From assembly GCA_017562135.1 (NCBI GenBank), contig QEYB01000646.1, forward strand, positions 62,001 to 126,000: a DNA stretch of 64,000 nt. Reading direction: 5' to 3'. Origin of the DNA: Dipylidium caninum. Lineage: Eukaryota > Platyhelminthes > Cestoda > Cyclophyllidea > Dipylidiidae. The notes below the pieces were generated by a model. It was not told the DNA's origin. It searched no databases and saw only the letters and a list, made by a program, of their open reading frames with translations. Of this stretch, positions 12,401 to 24,200 are shown in pieces. Position 1 is the first letter of the stretch. Every line of letters begins with the position of its first letter. Position numbers and translations under genes: made by a program.

Positions 12401-13506
12401 TAAGGAGGCAGAGTCCAGTGCACCAAAATAAACAGGCGTGATTGGCTGAGACAGGTTCTCTTAGCACTCTGGTGATGACTCACACTTCACACGTTGCGGT
12501 CTAATCACATTTTCTAGGCTCATTCTGTAGGGGAGAGGGGGACCTCCTTCGCTTGGGCGTCCCCTATGACGAGCAACATTCCCATCAACACGCCCGGTCG
12601 TCTACTTGAGCTCCTTGGATAAAAGTGCGGACTTCAGAACGTGAAAATTCTCTCCCCGGGTGACATTTCAGAAGAGATATTTTCGTCCGCCCCTCCTTCC
12701 CAAATCGGCATTTTTTCACCTTATAGGGTTTATTTATTAGCATGTAATGGAAGAAAAGACCGAAATTATGACGCCTCTCCTTTGTTAAACGTCAACCAAT
12801 CAAGTTAGGAGCACTCCCCACCTAGACCACCTTCACAATCATTCCAGATGTTTTAACGCCTCTAGTGAGAAGTAAGTTAGTAAGCAAAATAGCATCTGCT
12901 TAAGTTTATTGACACTTAGATGCATTACCAGGCCATCTTCCTGATTCAGAATAATGATTAAGGGGAAAGGGGGTGGGATCGAAGCAGGACCGCCTCCCGA
13001 CATCCACGTCCTTGAGACGAGTATTTAAGTTGCAATCAAATCTTGGACAGAATAGCATCACTACAACAAGAACCGAACTCCCCTCTAGTGAGGGCACATC
13101 AAACCAACCGCGCTAGCACGAAGATACTCTCGTGAGGCTTTCACTTGAACTTTGCGATTATCTTTTTTAATGTTTCAACATAATAAACTGAGGATTTAAG
13201 GATGACTGGAGGTAAATTTACGGCCACCAATATTCCATCTATATTCCCTCTACGATTGTCTCGGACTTTTCAAGAAGACAAATTTTCATATTAAAAAGAT
13301 GTTATTTAAATATTGGTAAAAAGGTAAACAATTAAACATCTCTTCGCAACTTCACGTTGGCTCTGAAAAGGAACGAGAAAGGGCATGAGCCAATAAGCTT
13401 AAGAATAAGTTAAACTATTGACGAATCGCATGCAAGCTCGTTTATGATTGGCCGAAGATAGGAGTGAAAAAGTAAATTTAACCACGGCTACTTACTATCC
13501 GTGCTC

Positions 13507-14358
13507 CTACTCGCCAATTCGTTGATTGGCGCCCTCGGAAGATGCTGATTGGGAGAGGACGCGTCGCGACTTTTTGCGCGGTGGTAAGTGTGTCTTGCCT
13601 GATGACAAAGTCTCCGCCTGATCCGTGGGACGATTCTCCTCCTCACTGTCGCCCTGCGGTGACGGTCTAGTGAGAAGGGCTTTCAGCGTTCCCTGTTGGT
13701 GGGACTGAGGGTTGCTCACAGTGGGGTTAGCAACCTCAGCGGTGGAGGTAACGATTTGAATAGGAACTGAGCACCTTGTCTTGGTGATAGCGATCATAGA
13801 TGACACTGAGTTATTCAAATTAGCTGTTAAACTTGACATGGTTGTCAGGAGTTGGGCGACCTCTCGCAGGGAAGAGAGGATATCAGAACTAGAGCCTTTA
13901 GTAATGGCCGAGGTAGCGACTGACATCAGAGAACCCGAAATATTTGTTGCGAGTTGGGATATGAATGTTGCAGTTGTACTATTAATGATAGCGTTCCCCA
14001 TTAGTGGGTCTAACCCAGGGATTGGGCCATTTACGGAGTGTTGAATTTGACTCGCATCGGGTCTTTGTTGGGAGTCAGGAGGAAGAGACAAGAGCGCAGA
14101 GCCGAACAAATTGGTTCCTGAGTTGGAAATAAGCGAAATTACACCTTCGAGGGAGTTGTTGGGTTGAACATTTCCCAAAATTGGTCTCGGTGTGATTATT
14201 GTAGGTTTGGGCAATAAGGTCGGTACATTTGATCCCGAATGGGTCAACAACGGAAGATTGCGTCCGAGAACTGAAATGGGTACAATTATCTCCTGCTTGG
14301 TGAGAGATGATGTGCTGGACTCCACAGTGGCAGGCACTGAAGAAGACGCAGGAAGCAT
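13507..14358 (-). CDS. Finger-less partial paralogue of the zinc-finger protein
   Basis: Single open frame of 283 aa. ATG 14358-14356 is the first ATG after an in-frame TGA at 14364-14362, and the frame ends in TAG. Residues about 117-191 (starting DPLMGNAIIN) align with residues about 196-268 of the zinc-finger protein (starting DPLLYGIFVN), including ISQLATNIS against ITQLANSIS and VAQLL against ITQLI. Both proteins then continue through Ser/Pro-rich linker. This one ends in a basic cluster (PPRKKSRR, a likely nuclear localisation signal) and an acidic patch (DSEEEN) just where the other protein begins its fingers. No C2H2 motif is visible downstream on this strand. It may be a working regulator, an incomplete gene model, or a decaying duplicate. 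The open 850-nt frame argues against old decay. Confidence 0.62.
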   Translation of the reverse strand: MLPASSSVPATVESSTSSLTKQEIIVPISVLGRNLPLLTHSGSNVPTLLPKPTIITPRPILGNVQPNNSLEGVISLISNSGTNLFGSALLSLPPDSQQRPDASQIQHSVNGPIPGLDPLMGNAIINSTTATFISQLATNISGSLMSVATSAITKGSSSDILSSLREVAQLLTTMSSLTANLNNSVSSMIAITKTRCSVPIQIVTSTAEVANPTVSNPQSHQQGTLKALLTRPSPQGDSEEENRPTDQAETLSSGKTHLPPRKKSRRVLSQSASSEGANQRIGE

Positions 14359-15688
14359 ACTTCACAAATGATCGACGTGACTGAATGTTTTACCTTGACT
14401 AAGCAGACGTATAGGTAGGAGGCCGGCCAATTACAAAACGAGGCAAGTAAAGTTTGACCAATGGAGACGTGGCCTTCATACGGACATAATGAGTCATGCG
14501 CGCGCGAAGCAACTATGAAAGTTGTGTGAACTCGCAAACGACGGTGCGTGCGTACATAATGGTTCGCTCGCGTTAACCTAATTGATTGATCGATTAACAC
14601 TAGCTGACGAATCGGGATTGAGGAGTTCAACTCGGACCTTGAGAGAGGTCAGTTAGCCAATAGAAATAGTGTCCTCAGATTGTGAGTTGGAGCTTTGAAC
14701 CCGATGATGTGGTTTAAGCCGACTTTTCCGTTAAGACACACACCCGTGTATGACTCTGGGTATAGTTCCACAAGTAAACGTGACCGTTTTTGTCGCAATC
14801 GGCAGGTAATGTGATAATCCGTGTGAGAGCGGATGATTTTAGCTTTGGCCACATCATTTAACAGTGCGAAAAATCAGTCCAATAAAGCGGTTTCTGCTGT
14901 TCCAACACGTCACGGCTAAGTGGAGGGGAAAAAACGGTTAAAAATGTCGTAGTGATCTCGTGTTACTGCTGTATAAAAAGGTGTGAGAAATGACTGCGGA
15001 TTCAAATGAGAGTATAAGCTAATCAGCCCTCAAAAGACATTCCTTGGTACGCTTGTACACAAAGTAATCCACTTGTTGATAGTTAATTCTCTTCCCTGTT
15101 TCCTAAAATAAATTGTTTGATTGCATATCTTTAAAATAAAGTGCACATTAAGGGTTACAGACTTGCTTCACTGTTGGAAATGGTTATAGATTATTTAGGG
15201 TTATATTAACGACGGCCCACGGATGGCCTTTGGTCTAACTTAACCTCTCAGTCATAAATGACTGGCACAAATAAAATATTCCATGACGAAATTATTGCCG
15301 GTTGAACGATAAGTGTGAAGCGATGTTTGACCCAAGAGATAAGGTGAAATAAGGCACGTGTACGCTAATATTAACGTTGGAGTAACCACATCGAGGAAAT
15401 ACACTGTTTTGAGGGTGTTCAAATTCAAAATACCAGACATTATGGTAAATGTGTACACTACTGACTCTTGCCAGTAAATTTATTCCCGGTATTCAAATTT
15501 CCCATCGATGCGAAGTCAAAACAGTAACAGTCTGAGGTAACGTATGAAAACAATGTACAAACTGAAATCTTGGAACAGACCCATTTTAAATAATCAGCCC
15601 CTTGTTTGTTTTTTTGTAGCCACGTCATCTGAAGAGATATTTGTTTGTGTCCCCTTGATTTCATCGCGAGTTTTTGCGTGTATGAACG
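14359..15688. other. Divergent intergenic region
   Basis: Lies between the - strand finger-less paralogue and + strand UBE2J1. CCAAT or ATTGG motifs occur near 14412, 14457 and 14651, upstream of the paralogue. The rest is AT-rich with no recognisable gene. Confidence 0.45.
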
Positions 15689-18600
15689 ATGGCGCCGTAT
15701 AACACCAGGAGCCCCGGCATGTCCTTTTCAGTTGTGTGATTATTGTTTCTTTAGCCGTTAAGCGTTTGATGCGTGAAGCCCAAGAACTCTCACAACCAAC
15801 AGAATTATACTATGCACAGCCACTAGAAGTACATTTTCAAGTATTCACAAGAATACATCTAGGACAATCTTTTCGAGTGGCATTTTACAATTCGTGGTCC
15901 TGAAGGTAGCGAGTTTGAGGGTGGAATATACCATGGACAGATTTCTCTCCCAACTGAATATCCTATGAAGCCACCTAACATTATGCGCTGACGGTAGGTT
16001 AATTACTGTAACTGATCTTGGTCTTTCTAAAAGCCAAACGGCCGATTTGAACAATATCGCCAAATATGTCTGAGCATATCCGGCTACCATCCCGAGACAT
16101 GGTGTCCTTCGTGGTCTATTCGGACTGCGTTGTTGGCAATTATCGGTTTTATGCCCTCCTCAGGAGCTGGCGCCATTGGTTCCATGAGTGTCCCCATCGA
16201 TGAGCGTCGGAAACTTGCTGTTAGGTATATATTTTTAACAAATTATTTGCTTTTATTAGCTTTCCTAATGCAAGTACATGACTCCTTTAGTTCCAAAAGC
16301 TTCACCTGTGATATTTGCGGTCCTATTAAGGATTTGCTTCTTCCGCTAACCAGCGCTTCATCTTCGACTGCCAAGGAAGCTCAAGAAGTTGCCTCTCAAT
16401 TCATCCTAATAGTGCGATCTTTCGATTACCTTTAGGTCAATATATTCTGCTGCTTTACAAACTCCAAATTTTTCAACTTTCAGGATGCCAGTACGTCGAA
16501 GGACAAGTCTTCTGAAACCCAGACTTCACAACTCCAATCAGAAAACAAAAACACGACTCTCGGCAATCCAGTTACAAACGGTTTTCACCAATCTGCGCTT
16601 CCACAGTTGTCCGCATTAAATGGAATGCCCAGACCCGCTTACTGGCTCTGTTATCCTATCTATCTCTCGAATGAATCCACCCCTGTACAAGTTCAGGAAA
16701 CGGCTGCTGGAGACATGAAAAGGGACCCACCTCTAAGCTTTGAGGATTGGCTGAAAACTGTAAGTTTGTGATCGAAAGAAAGACCCTGTATGCTTTACAA
16801 AATTTATTTGCCTTGATGGGTTTTTGCGCTTTTTGCGTTTTTTTAACAAACTGCAACTCCATCTGTTTGTTCGTGCTCAAATACAGAGGTCTGTGGCGTT
16901 AATTGACGCGCACGAACCTATCGAAGTTACATGGTATCGTAAATTATTGGATCCCATGCGGCATCTTCAACAGACGGCAGGTTATGCGTACTCGATTATT
17001 CAGTGTTTGACTATAAACATACACCTGTCGGTGAAGGGTTGATATCAGTTGGTATCCTCCAAGTCGGTTTCCATTTCTTCGTGGTACATCGCTGCTCTTA
17101 TTTCCTACTCTTATTGGTTAATGGCGTATTCGTGCAACTTACCGCATTTGTATGCGCATCCCTACTAACGCGAACTATTTGCTTCCTAGTATATTTGTTG
17201 TTCTAAGTTCACTTGTGTTACATTAACATAATTTCGTAGCATACAAATAGGGACCGCTTAGCTTGTATTGTCGTCTCTTATGGTAAAATGAGTGTTCCTT
17301 CTCCCGCCGAAAATGTGGGGAACGCAAAGCTGGGAGCAAATATGCGGTGTTAGCGAAGGACTGTAGGTGTACGAATGTACTCTTATTATTCTCTGAAATA
17401 GATGCACTATGTTAACTTCACTTGGAGTCACTTCGTCTACTTTATTTCTTTTAACTGCGACTCTTTAATTGTATCCTGCTTGGGCTTTTTAAATCAATCG
17501 ATTGACACTCGGTTGTGTGCACCAGGGTCAACATGAATCCGGAAGAGGCATCGCAGAATTGTCAGGAAAGTACGGAAGGAGCAACTAAGTCGGATGACCA
17601 TGGATCGCGGCAGTGGTAGACAAACTTAGCCTCTTTTTCTCTAACTTTGGACCTCGTAAAATGGTGTTGGTTTGCATTTTATTACTACCAATTTACTTCC
17701 CTTAATTTGACTGTCGGCGTCGCATTATTGTCAGTATGATGGCAGTTTTGAGTCGCTCTAATGAAGCTATATGCTGAAACATTATTTTGGTCTACGAAGT
17801 CTCGGGATATGGTTCCTGATATAATTCTCTCTTACTTTCCTTAGTATGTATCACTTGTATGTTGAAGTCGTACCTCAGAAGGAATGATGCGTAGTAGCGG
17901 TATAACTATCTGCTCCTTTAGAATACTGAGGTTTCTACAAGGCAAATTTTGTAGAGCGAAGAATGATTTGTGGGGTGGTCTTGCCGGCGAGACGGTCTCA
18001 TCAGGAGGCGGTTTCTGCTTATGGGGCTATTCATAAATTGCCTCTTTGCAGGTACATGAATGTTCGTCTGCGCCAAGAAATACAGGAAGAGAATCTCCCC
18101 TTGGAAGTTCACGTAAGTCAACCTCGGATAAGCCGCCTAATCAACCAACCGATCAGGTGCGAGTGGACACCGTCCCTGCTCCTGTATGCTCCCCTAAAAC
18201 TGAGGAACCCGAGACGCCGGTTGGGGTGGTGGAGGCCGAACCAGCTGCAGTGTCAGAGGGGTGTGCACCCGTGGAGATGGCAGAGGAGCCGGCGGTACGT
18301 CGTCCAGCTAGCTCCAACTCTCCAACAACCATAGTCCTCGATGACGTTGACAAGGATCCTGTCAGCGGAGAGAGGAGTGCTAGTAGCAAAAGCAATGATG
18401 CTCTTTGTGACAATCCTAGTGACACCGATCCCTCCTCACCTGCTCCCGAGCGATCAGGCCCCACCGCCTTATTGCGTCGCGAATCGTCTGTGCAGGTGGA
18501 GCGAGTTACTTTGATGTCCAGTGAGCCTGCTCCACAGCAAGCTCATGCCTCTGTGGCACAGGAGCCCAAAGTGGTGCCGCTACCGTGCAAAGAGGTGGCG

Positions 18601-18819
18601 CAAAGAATTCTAAAGAATGCTGCAGAACGACATCGCCAACGTGTGTGCGCCATGCAAGCACGTATGGAGGGAGCTTTTCCTGGTGGACAGCATGGTGCGA
18701 TGACTCTACTTCCTCAGCGGACACAGGGCTGCAAATGGGTGGCTCTCGCCATTGCCATAGCACTGATTGCATTGCTTTTGCGTCGGTTTATGATAATGGT
18801 CGTCACGGGGTCCTGCTAG
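15689..18819 (+). CDS. UBE2J1: Ubiquitin-conjugating enzyme E2 J1 (UBC6-type, ER tail-anchored)
   Basis: E2 enzyme of ER-associated degradation. Exons: 15689-15716, 15755-15828, 15863-15993, 16034-16224, 16291-16411, 16484-16759, 18052-18819. All junctions are phase-consistent except exon 3 to 4. The start MAPYNTRSPAVKRLM matches the family start. The UBC core shows FEWHFTIRGP, YHGQISLP, EYPMKPPN, then the UBE2J-type TPNGRF motif and active cysteine in QICLSISGYHPETW (about residue 90), and LLAIIGFMPSSGAGAIGS. A CDICG/LLLPL block follows. The last exon is a long disordered acidic/Ser-rich linker ending in a hydrophobic tail anchor (about 18735-18819) with RR after the membrane stretch, giving about 529 aa against about 318 in human. 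Exon 3 is one base short: it hits TGA at 15989-15991 unless one T is restored after 15986. Intron 1 appears to be GC-AG. The junction into the last exon is chosen by phase. Confidence 0.87.
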
Positions 18820-21201
18820 ATGCAAAACTGATTTTTCTCTAGATATTGCTAATTTCATTGCCTCCCTCTCCGTCCTTCTGTTCCTCCTCCTTTTCATCTG
18901 GTGTTGGTGTGAGATTGACTTTGTTAAATGCTTGCTGAAAAGGTAATAGCTGAAAGCACCTAACCAGGTATTTGTTTTATTCCCTCTGTGATAAAAATGT
19001 GATCAAGAGGACTTGGCAGGGGTGTAGTTGTGTGAAGAGGCCAAAGGCAATCCACCAAACCGCATTCGAGTACCATTGATCAATGGAAATCAAAAAATTC
19101 CACAATTTGGTCTGGTAAGCGATATTTATACTACTACCATGTTGTAACAGGGCTAGGGTAATTTTTGGTGCTTTACAACAGTTGAGCGTATACTCTTGAG
19201 GAGGACTTGTTTAGATTTCTTAGTTTTCTTGATGATGTTAGATGTGTGAGCTACCCCAATTCTTCTAATTCTCCTCTTATCCTCTTCACCCTACTCTTCT
19301 TTTTCCTAGAGCAAAGATTTATGTGATTGGGACAAGAAAGCAGAAACCTACTTTTGGTTCTCAAATTTTTTTGTTCTTTTTCGCTATCCTTCTCCTTTAC
19401 CACCCATTCACACGAATACAGATGGTAGTGAAAGTGTGGAGGTCACTGGGTTTAATGTATCTGAATAAACCTGGGGAATGCTGATCTGGTGATTGTTTTA
19501 CTTTACATAATTATTTGACAATAGTTAATCGACGAAAGCAAATTTCCTACTGACAAATCAGTCATCCGCCGTCGCAGTCGTTCTATTTTGGTCCGGTGTT
19601 TGGCTAATACCAGATACCAAGACAAATTAGTGATTCAACTCTCCTCTCTCCTTCCGCTTCACCACCTTCGAGATTGTGAATTTACCTTTAATGTGTCACC
19701 GTGTCTCGACACGTTATCGGGCACGTAAAATCAAGTCTTCCGTTCTCAACCAATTCATTGTCTGGCCTTAGTGCACATTAAGCAATTGTTATAGTTGACA
19801 GCGAATACCTACTTTTATACAAACTCTATACATTTACGGTCTTGGAATATATTGTCGCCGAGTTTCTTCACCATATCACCTCAAGACGCCACTGAAGGTG
19901 GGTTAAAAGGCCTGTGCTTCGGTCCCTTCAAATACGCAGCCTAATCACTTCGTATAATAACATCCTCCTAGGAGAAAATAGTTTTTGGAGTCGACCGAGT
20001 GTCGATGTTGTTCGACTGCTTATGTTCGTAAATTTGAAGAGAATCAGTGGGTTTCAGCAAATGCCACTTTTCTGTGACATTCGGTCTTAATATTCAGAAC
20101 ACGACAAATAAGACCTTTGGTCCCCTCTTGCAAGGTTTACATTGTCAACTGCCTGCCTCGAAGGGCCGAGGTTGAGTTATCGGTGCACGAGTGTGGACAG
20201 GGCTTTGAGGTTAGGTAATTTTTAATTGTCTTAAATGCTATTTAGTGAGTGGGTGAATAGGCTATTGTGCCGGTGGTATGTCTCCGTTGGATTTTTAATT
20301 CGTGTACCATCCTTGACAGATTCCATGACGCACAAGTCCCGATTATTGACGACTGAAAGTCACTTTTATTTGCCCCTTTGTCACTCCGATGGTGCAGATT
20401 TGCTGTTGAGGGGTTCGAACGTGAAGTGCCTCGCGATTTTCAAATGGTATGAGAGTATATACTCATAGGTTTCTTTAAAGTGAAATTTAGCCACAGGTAC
20501 ACTATCTGAGGTAGTACATATCAAAATTGGGCAAGGTTGATGTCTTAGATTGTGCAATATATAGTCACAATTGCTTCCGGTGAGTGTTAAAAAAGTGGAG
20601 AGGGGTCTTGACACAGACTTAAATTCTTGTGTTAGTAGAGGGGAGTTATTAGCAAACCCTCGTTAGGCCGTGGTTGTGGTCAAAGACGAGTATGTATTAG
20701 TAAGCCAGCTTTGACATTATGACAGTCAAGGTTTGATTTTTAGATGAACAATTTCTAAATGAACTTTGGGGAACGTTTTCTCTATGTCGTGTTTGTCTTT
20801 TAATGTTATAAAAATTGATAAATGTAACATCATGTACAAATATTTAACATTTTTAACAAATTTCTAAGTTAAAAATGTTTTTATAATTTTTTTGTTTTAC
20901 AAATGCTAAAATAATGATAGAGTTTGACTGTCCAAACATGAAATATGCTTTGTTTAACTTAACCAAGATTTTGATAGAGCCGGCAGATTTGGAAGCCCTG
21001 GAATTTTCATGGTTGCTACCGTATAAATGCCAATACCTCAACTTTGGTGAGTAGACAGTTGACTCTATCCTGGTTTATATCTCCTCTGTTAATTGGAAAG
21101 TTTAAAATGGCTCTCTTTTTTATCAAACAATTGTTCCTTTTAACAACTTGTTTGTAAACGTCTGATTCGTTCCTTGTTTACGTTGTTTTAGATACCGAAT
21201 A
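18820..21201. other. UBE2J1 3' flank and ARID2 5' flank
   Basis: AT-rich intergenic DNA without a supported gene. AATAAA at 19464-19469 is a candidate UBE2J1 poly(A) signal, about 645 nt after the stop. A pyrimidine-rich tract ends in TTTTAG at 21186-21191, 10 nt before the ARID2 ATG, and is a candidate cis or spliced-leader acceptor. Confidence 0.5.
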
Positions 21202-24200
21202 ATGTATTCTGCTCACATTAGGCGTATATCTAGTGCTCCAGATGTTAAAGGCTGCGAAACATTACCAGACGAACGCACATTTTATAGTATGTTCGTGAAT
21301 TTTAACCGGCGTCAACGGTATGGCTAAATTTTTTTACAATTAAGTACTCAGACGCTTTCATACCTCTCTGCCTACTATTCGTGGTGCTACCGTGAATCTC
21401 TTTGCCCTTTTTACCTCCGTCGTCAAACACGGCGGCTATTCGAAAGTAACAGAAAAAGATCTCTGGGAGATAGTATCAAAGGATATCGGCTGCCCGTCAG
21501 CTTGTGTAAACTACAGCGTCGCCTTGCGTCGGGTCTATTGCCAATATCTGATTGCCTTTGAAAACGAATCTTATCCGCATCTAAAAAACGACAGCTTGTG
21601 GTCGCAAATTCAGGATGAATTCCATGAAAATCCTGGTGACGTATTCATTCCTCCGTCGGTGGAAAAAATGCTTGGTATTTTTAACCCCAAGCCAGCATCT
21701 CTTCACTACGGGTTGCACCGTTCGACAACGCACCTTGGTTTTAATGGCAGAGACTTTTATTCTCCTCTGCGCCACAACCAGGTATGCTGATCCATTGCTT
21801 TAGGCTGTCTTCTCATCCATGCTCATTGAAAATGTTCGTATCCCAGGATCTCCGAGTTCCGTCTTCCTTTGACCACCTTTCGCCATCTCAACAATTGGAA
21901 GAGTTACACTCCCGACCACATCCAGACAACGTGTTTGACTTACGGCACGTTACTATTCTGGAGACTGCAGAAAAGTCACTCATGTCCGGATTGCCAAATG
22001 AAATTGATTTGTCACTTAACTCAGTGCTCTTTCTTTCTGCCGTGGTACATCCTTCCCCGGCTACACCTCTTCGGCTAAGCAGTAGCCGAAATCTTCTCCA
22101 ACTAATGCTGGCGAGTGTTGGCGTCTACGAAGATGGTAAGTCATAATATTCTTTCTCCCTCCCGTCCCCCCTTCTCGCTTTGATTATATTTATTGTGCCC
22201 TTGCCACTCGTACGCTTTCTTATCTGTCGCGTTGATAATGACTCTTGGTGAAGAATATCTATTCTTTCTGGAGGGACACTCATTGCCGTTTCATCTTCAA
22301 AAAAATGGCCAGGAAACTCCGACAAATCCTGCTTTACCTTATTTAGGTCCCGGCTCGTTACGTCCTCTGAGTCAAACCTGGAATAGGGCATCCACCTTAA
22401 ACTTTGACGAGGTAAATGATAAGGTTCTGTAGTAGGTTAGCATTTTTTTACCGAAACTTATATCATTACTCTGCTCCCATATTTCTTTATTCTTCTAAAA
22501 GTTTTGGCGCGACGCTGTCAGTGAAGGAATTCTATTTTCCCTCCGCGAAGACGCTTATCTTTACCAAGGTGAGTAGTCAGTTAATGTTGCATTACCCTCT
22601 CTTATTTTAAAGAATATAATTTATTTATTCGTTACTCTCACTAGTCCAACATCGCCCACTCTTTTTTATCTCGGATATCCAGTTGTGTTCCTACACATTG
22701 TTTCTTTAGAATTCCACTTATTAACCTGATTGTTGGGTCACTTTTTATATCAATTGATACATTCCGATTTTGAGTCTTTTCTACTTATCAACGTTCGTTT
22801 TAATTTACTACCATTTTTTATGCATACCAAAATTTTTCATGTGGATGTCACATTTGTTCTAACAGCTATCTAATTCATCCTAAATTTGTTGATCTTACCG
22901 TACACTTTTTAAATCTTGTTCACACTTTTTATCCGTTTACATCTAATTTCTTGTTTATTATTCACAGCCACAAGTAAGAGGTATTTTGTAAAACTTTCTT
23001 AATTTACGATCTTGGAAAAAATGCTTCCCGTGATTTCGTTCTCTTTCTACGATTTTGCACATACCACTCATCTAAAGGCCTCTTACATTACAATGCAACC
23101 GCCTTTATGCTTTGAAAGATAGCGATTTCTCACAATTACTTCGGTTTTGTTTGAAAACCCCGGCTTCCCTAGTCCACTTACTCCTGTACTTTTATTTCAA
23201 AGTTTAAGTTGAATTCACGTTGTAGAGTGTATACTTGGTATAGAGCACTCTTCCTAAATGTGAGGGCAAACGTTAATCGGTGTCCGCTGGGCCACAACCA
23301 ATGGCTTTCCTATTGCTCACGCATATGACTGTAACATCCTTTTTTACGTTACGTGTGCCTACCCACGTCCTTGACTGGTTATGCGTATCTGGAGTGATTT
23401 AGTACACAACGGGGAGACGGTTAATTGGTGATAAGTTATCAGCGTCGCCGTTATTTTTCCCCCCTACAGAACATTCCGAGCCACTGGTCCAGGACGCAGA
23501 GACGGCAGGCTACCGCGTAGTTCCGCCACCTTCGCCCGACACCACGCATGATCTCTTCTCACCTTCATCGAGTCATGCGCGCCAATTCTTTGGACCGTCT
23601 GGCGATGCCGTCGGCAGTGGTTGTGGCAGCGACGACTGTCTCTCTTCCAATGCTCCCCTCTCTCGTGTCCTCACGGTGGTGGCAACACTGGTAAATTGTA
23701 TCACTCCGCCCTACCTCGCGGGCCTTCCACCGCCGTTGGAGGAGGATGATGATGAAATAGAACAGGTGATTCTACTGCTTACAATTACTACAGGAGATTG
23801 AAATGTTCATAAAGTCTCCTTCTTTTTCCCTCTTTATTTCGTTTACTTTTTTTGACTTTTACCAGAATTGCTAAGTTCATGAGTTAAAGGTCGAGTGATA
23901 AGCCTACATCACTTCATTACCAGTTTTCATTTTGGAGCAAAACGCGGTTGATATTGCCTGTACCTTAGTACCATAGACAATATTCATCTGCTAACTCGTT
24001 CTCCTTTTGTAAACATTTTTGATGTCAGGACATTCCCTTTTAAGCTTTGAGTTCTATATGTATCATCTACCTCCCGATTTCATGTTGTTAGATGCCCCTG
24101 CTGCGGTTTATCTGTCAATTATTAGAAAGTCCCATTTTGGATGTGTTCCAGTTGCGTGAATAATACATTTGGCCTTAATAACCTTAGGTGAAAAATGCTC

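Larger units (their letters stand above)
5262..13506. other. 8.2-kb gene-poor, repeat-rich region
   Basis: No frame resembles a protein family. Open frames such as 8917-9492 come from low-complexity DNA. Simple repeats are itemised separately. The part from about 11100 to 13500 is less repetitive, with AT-rich and homeobox-like TAAT motifs. It may hold regulatory DNA for the divergent neighbours, but nothing more specific can be supported. Confidence 0.5.

Noticed and set aside
17526..17615. Possible exon starting MNPEEASQN joined to a YMNVRLRQEIQEE frame after 18052
   Set aside because: The joined frame runs out of frame with the clearly real UBE2J1 tail anchor, and the segment itself cannot be spliced in phase after exon 6.
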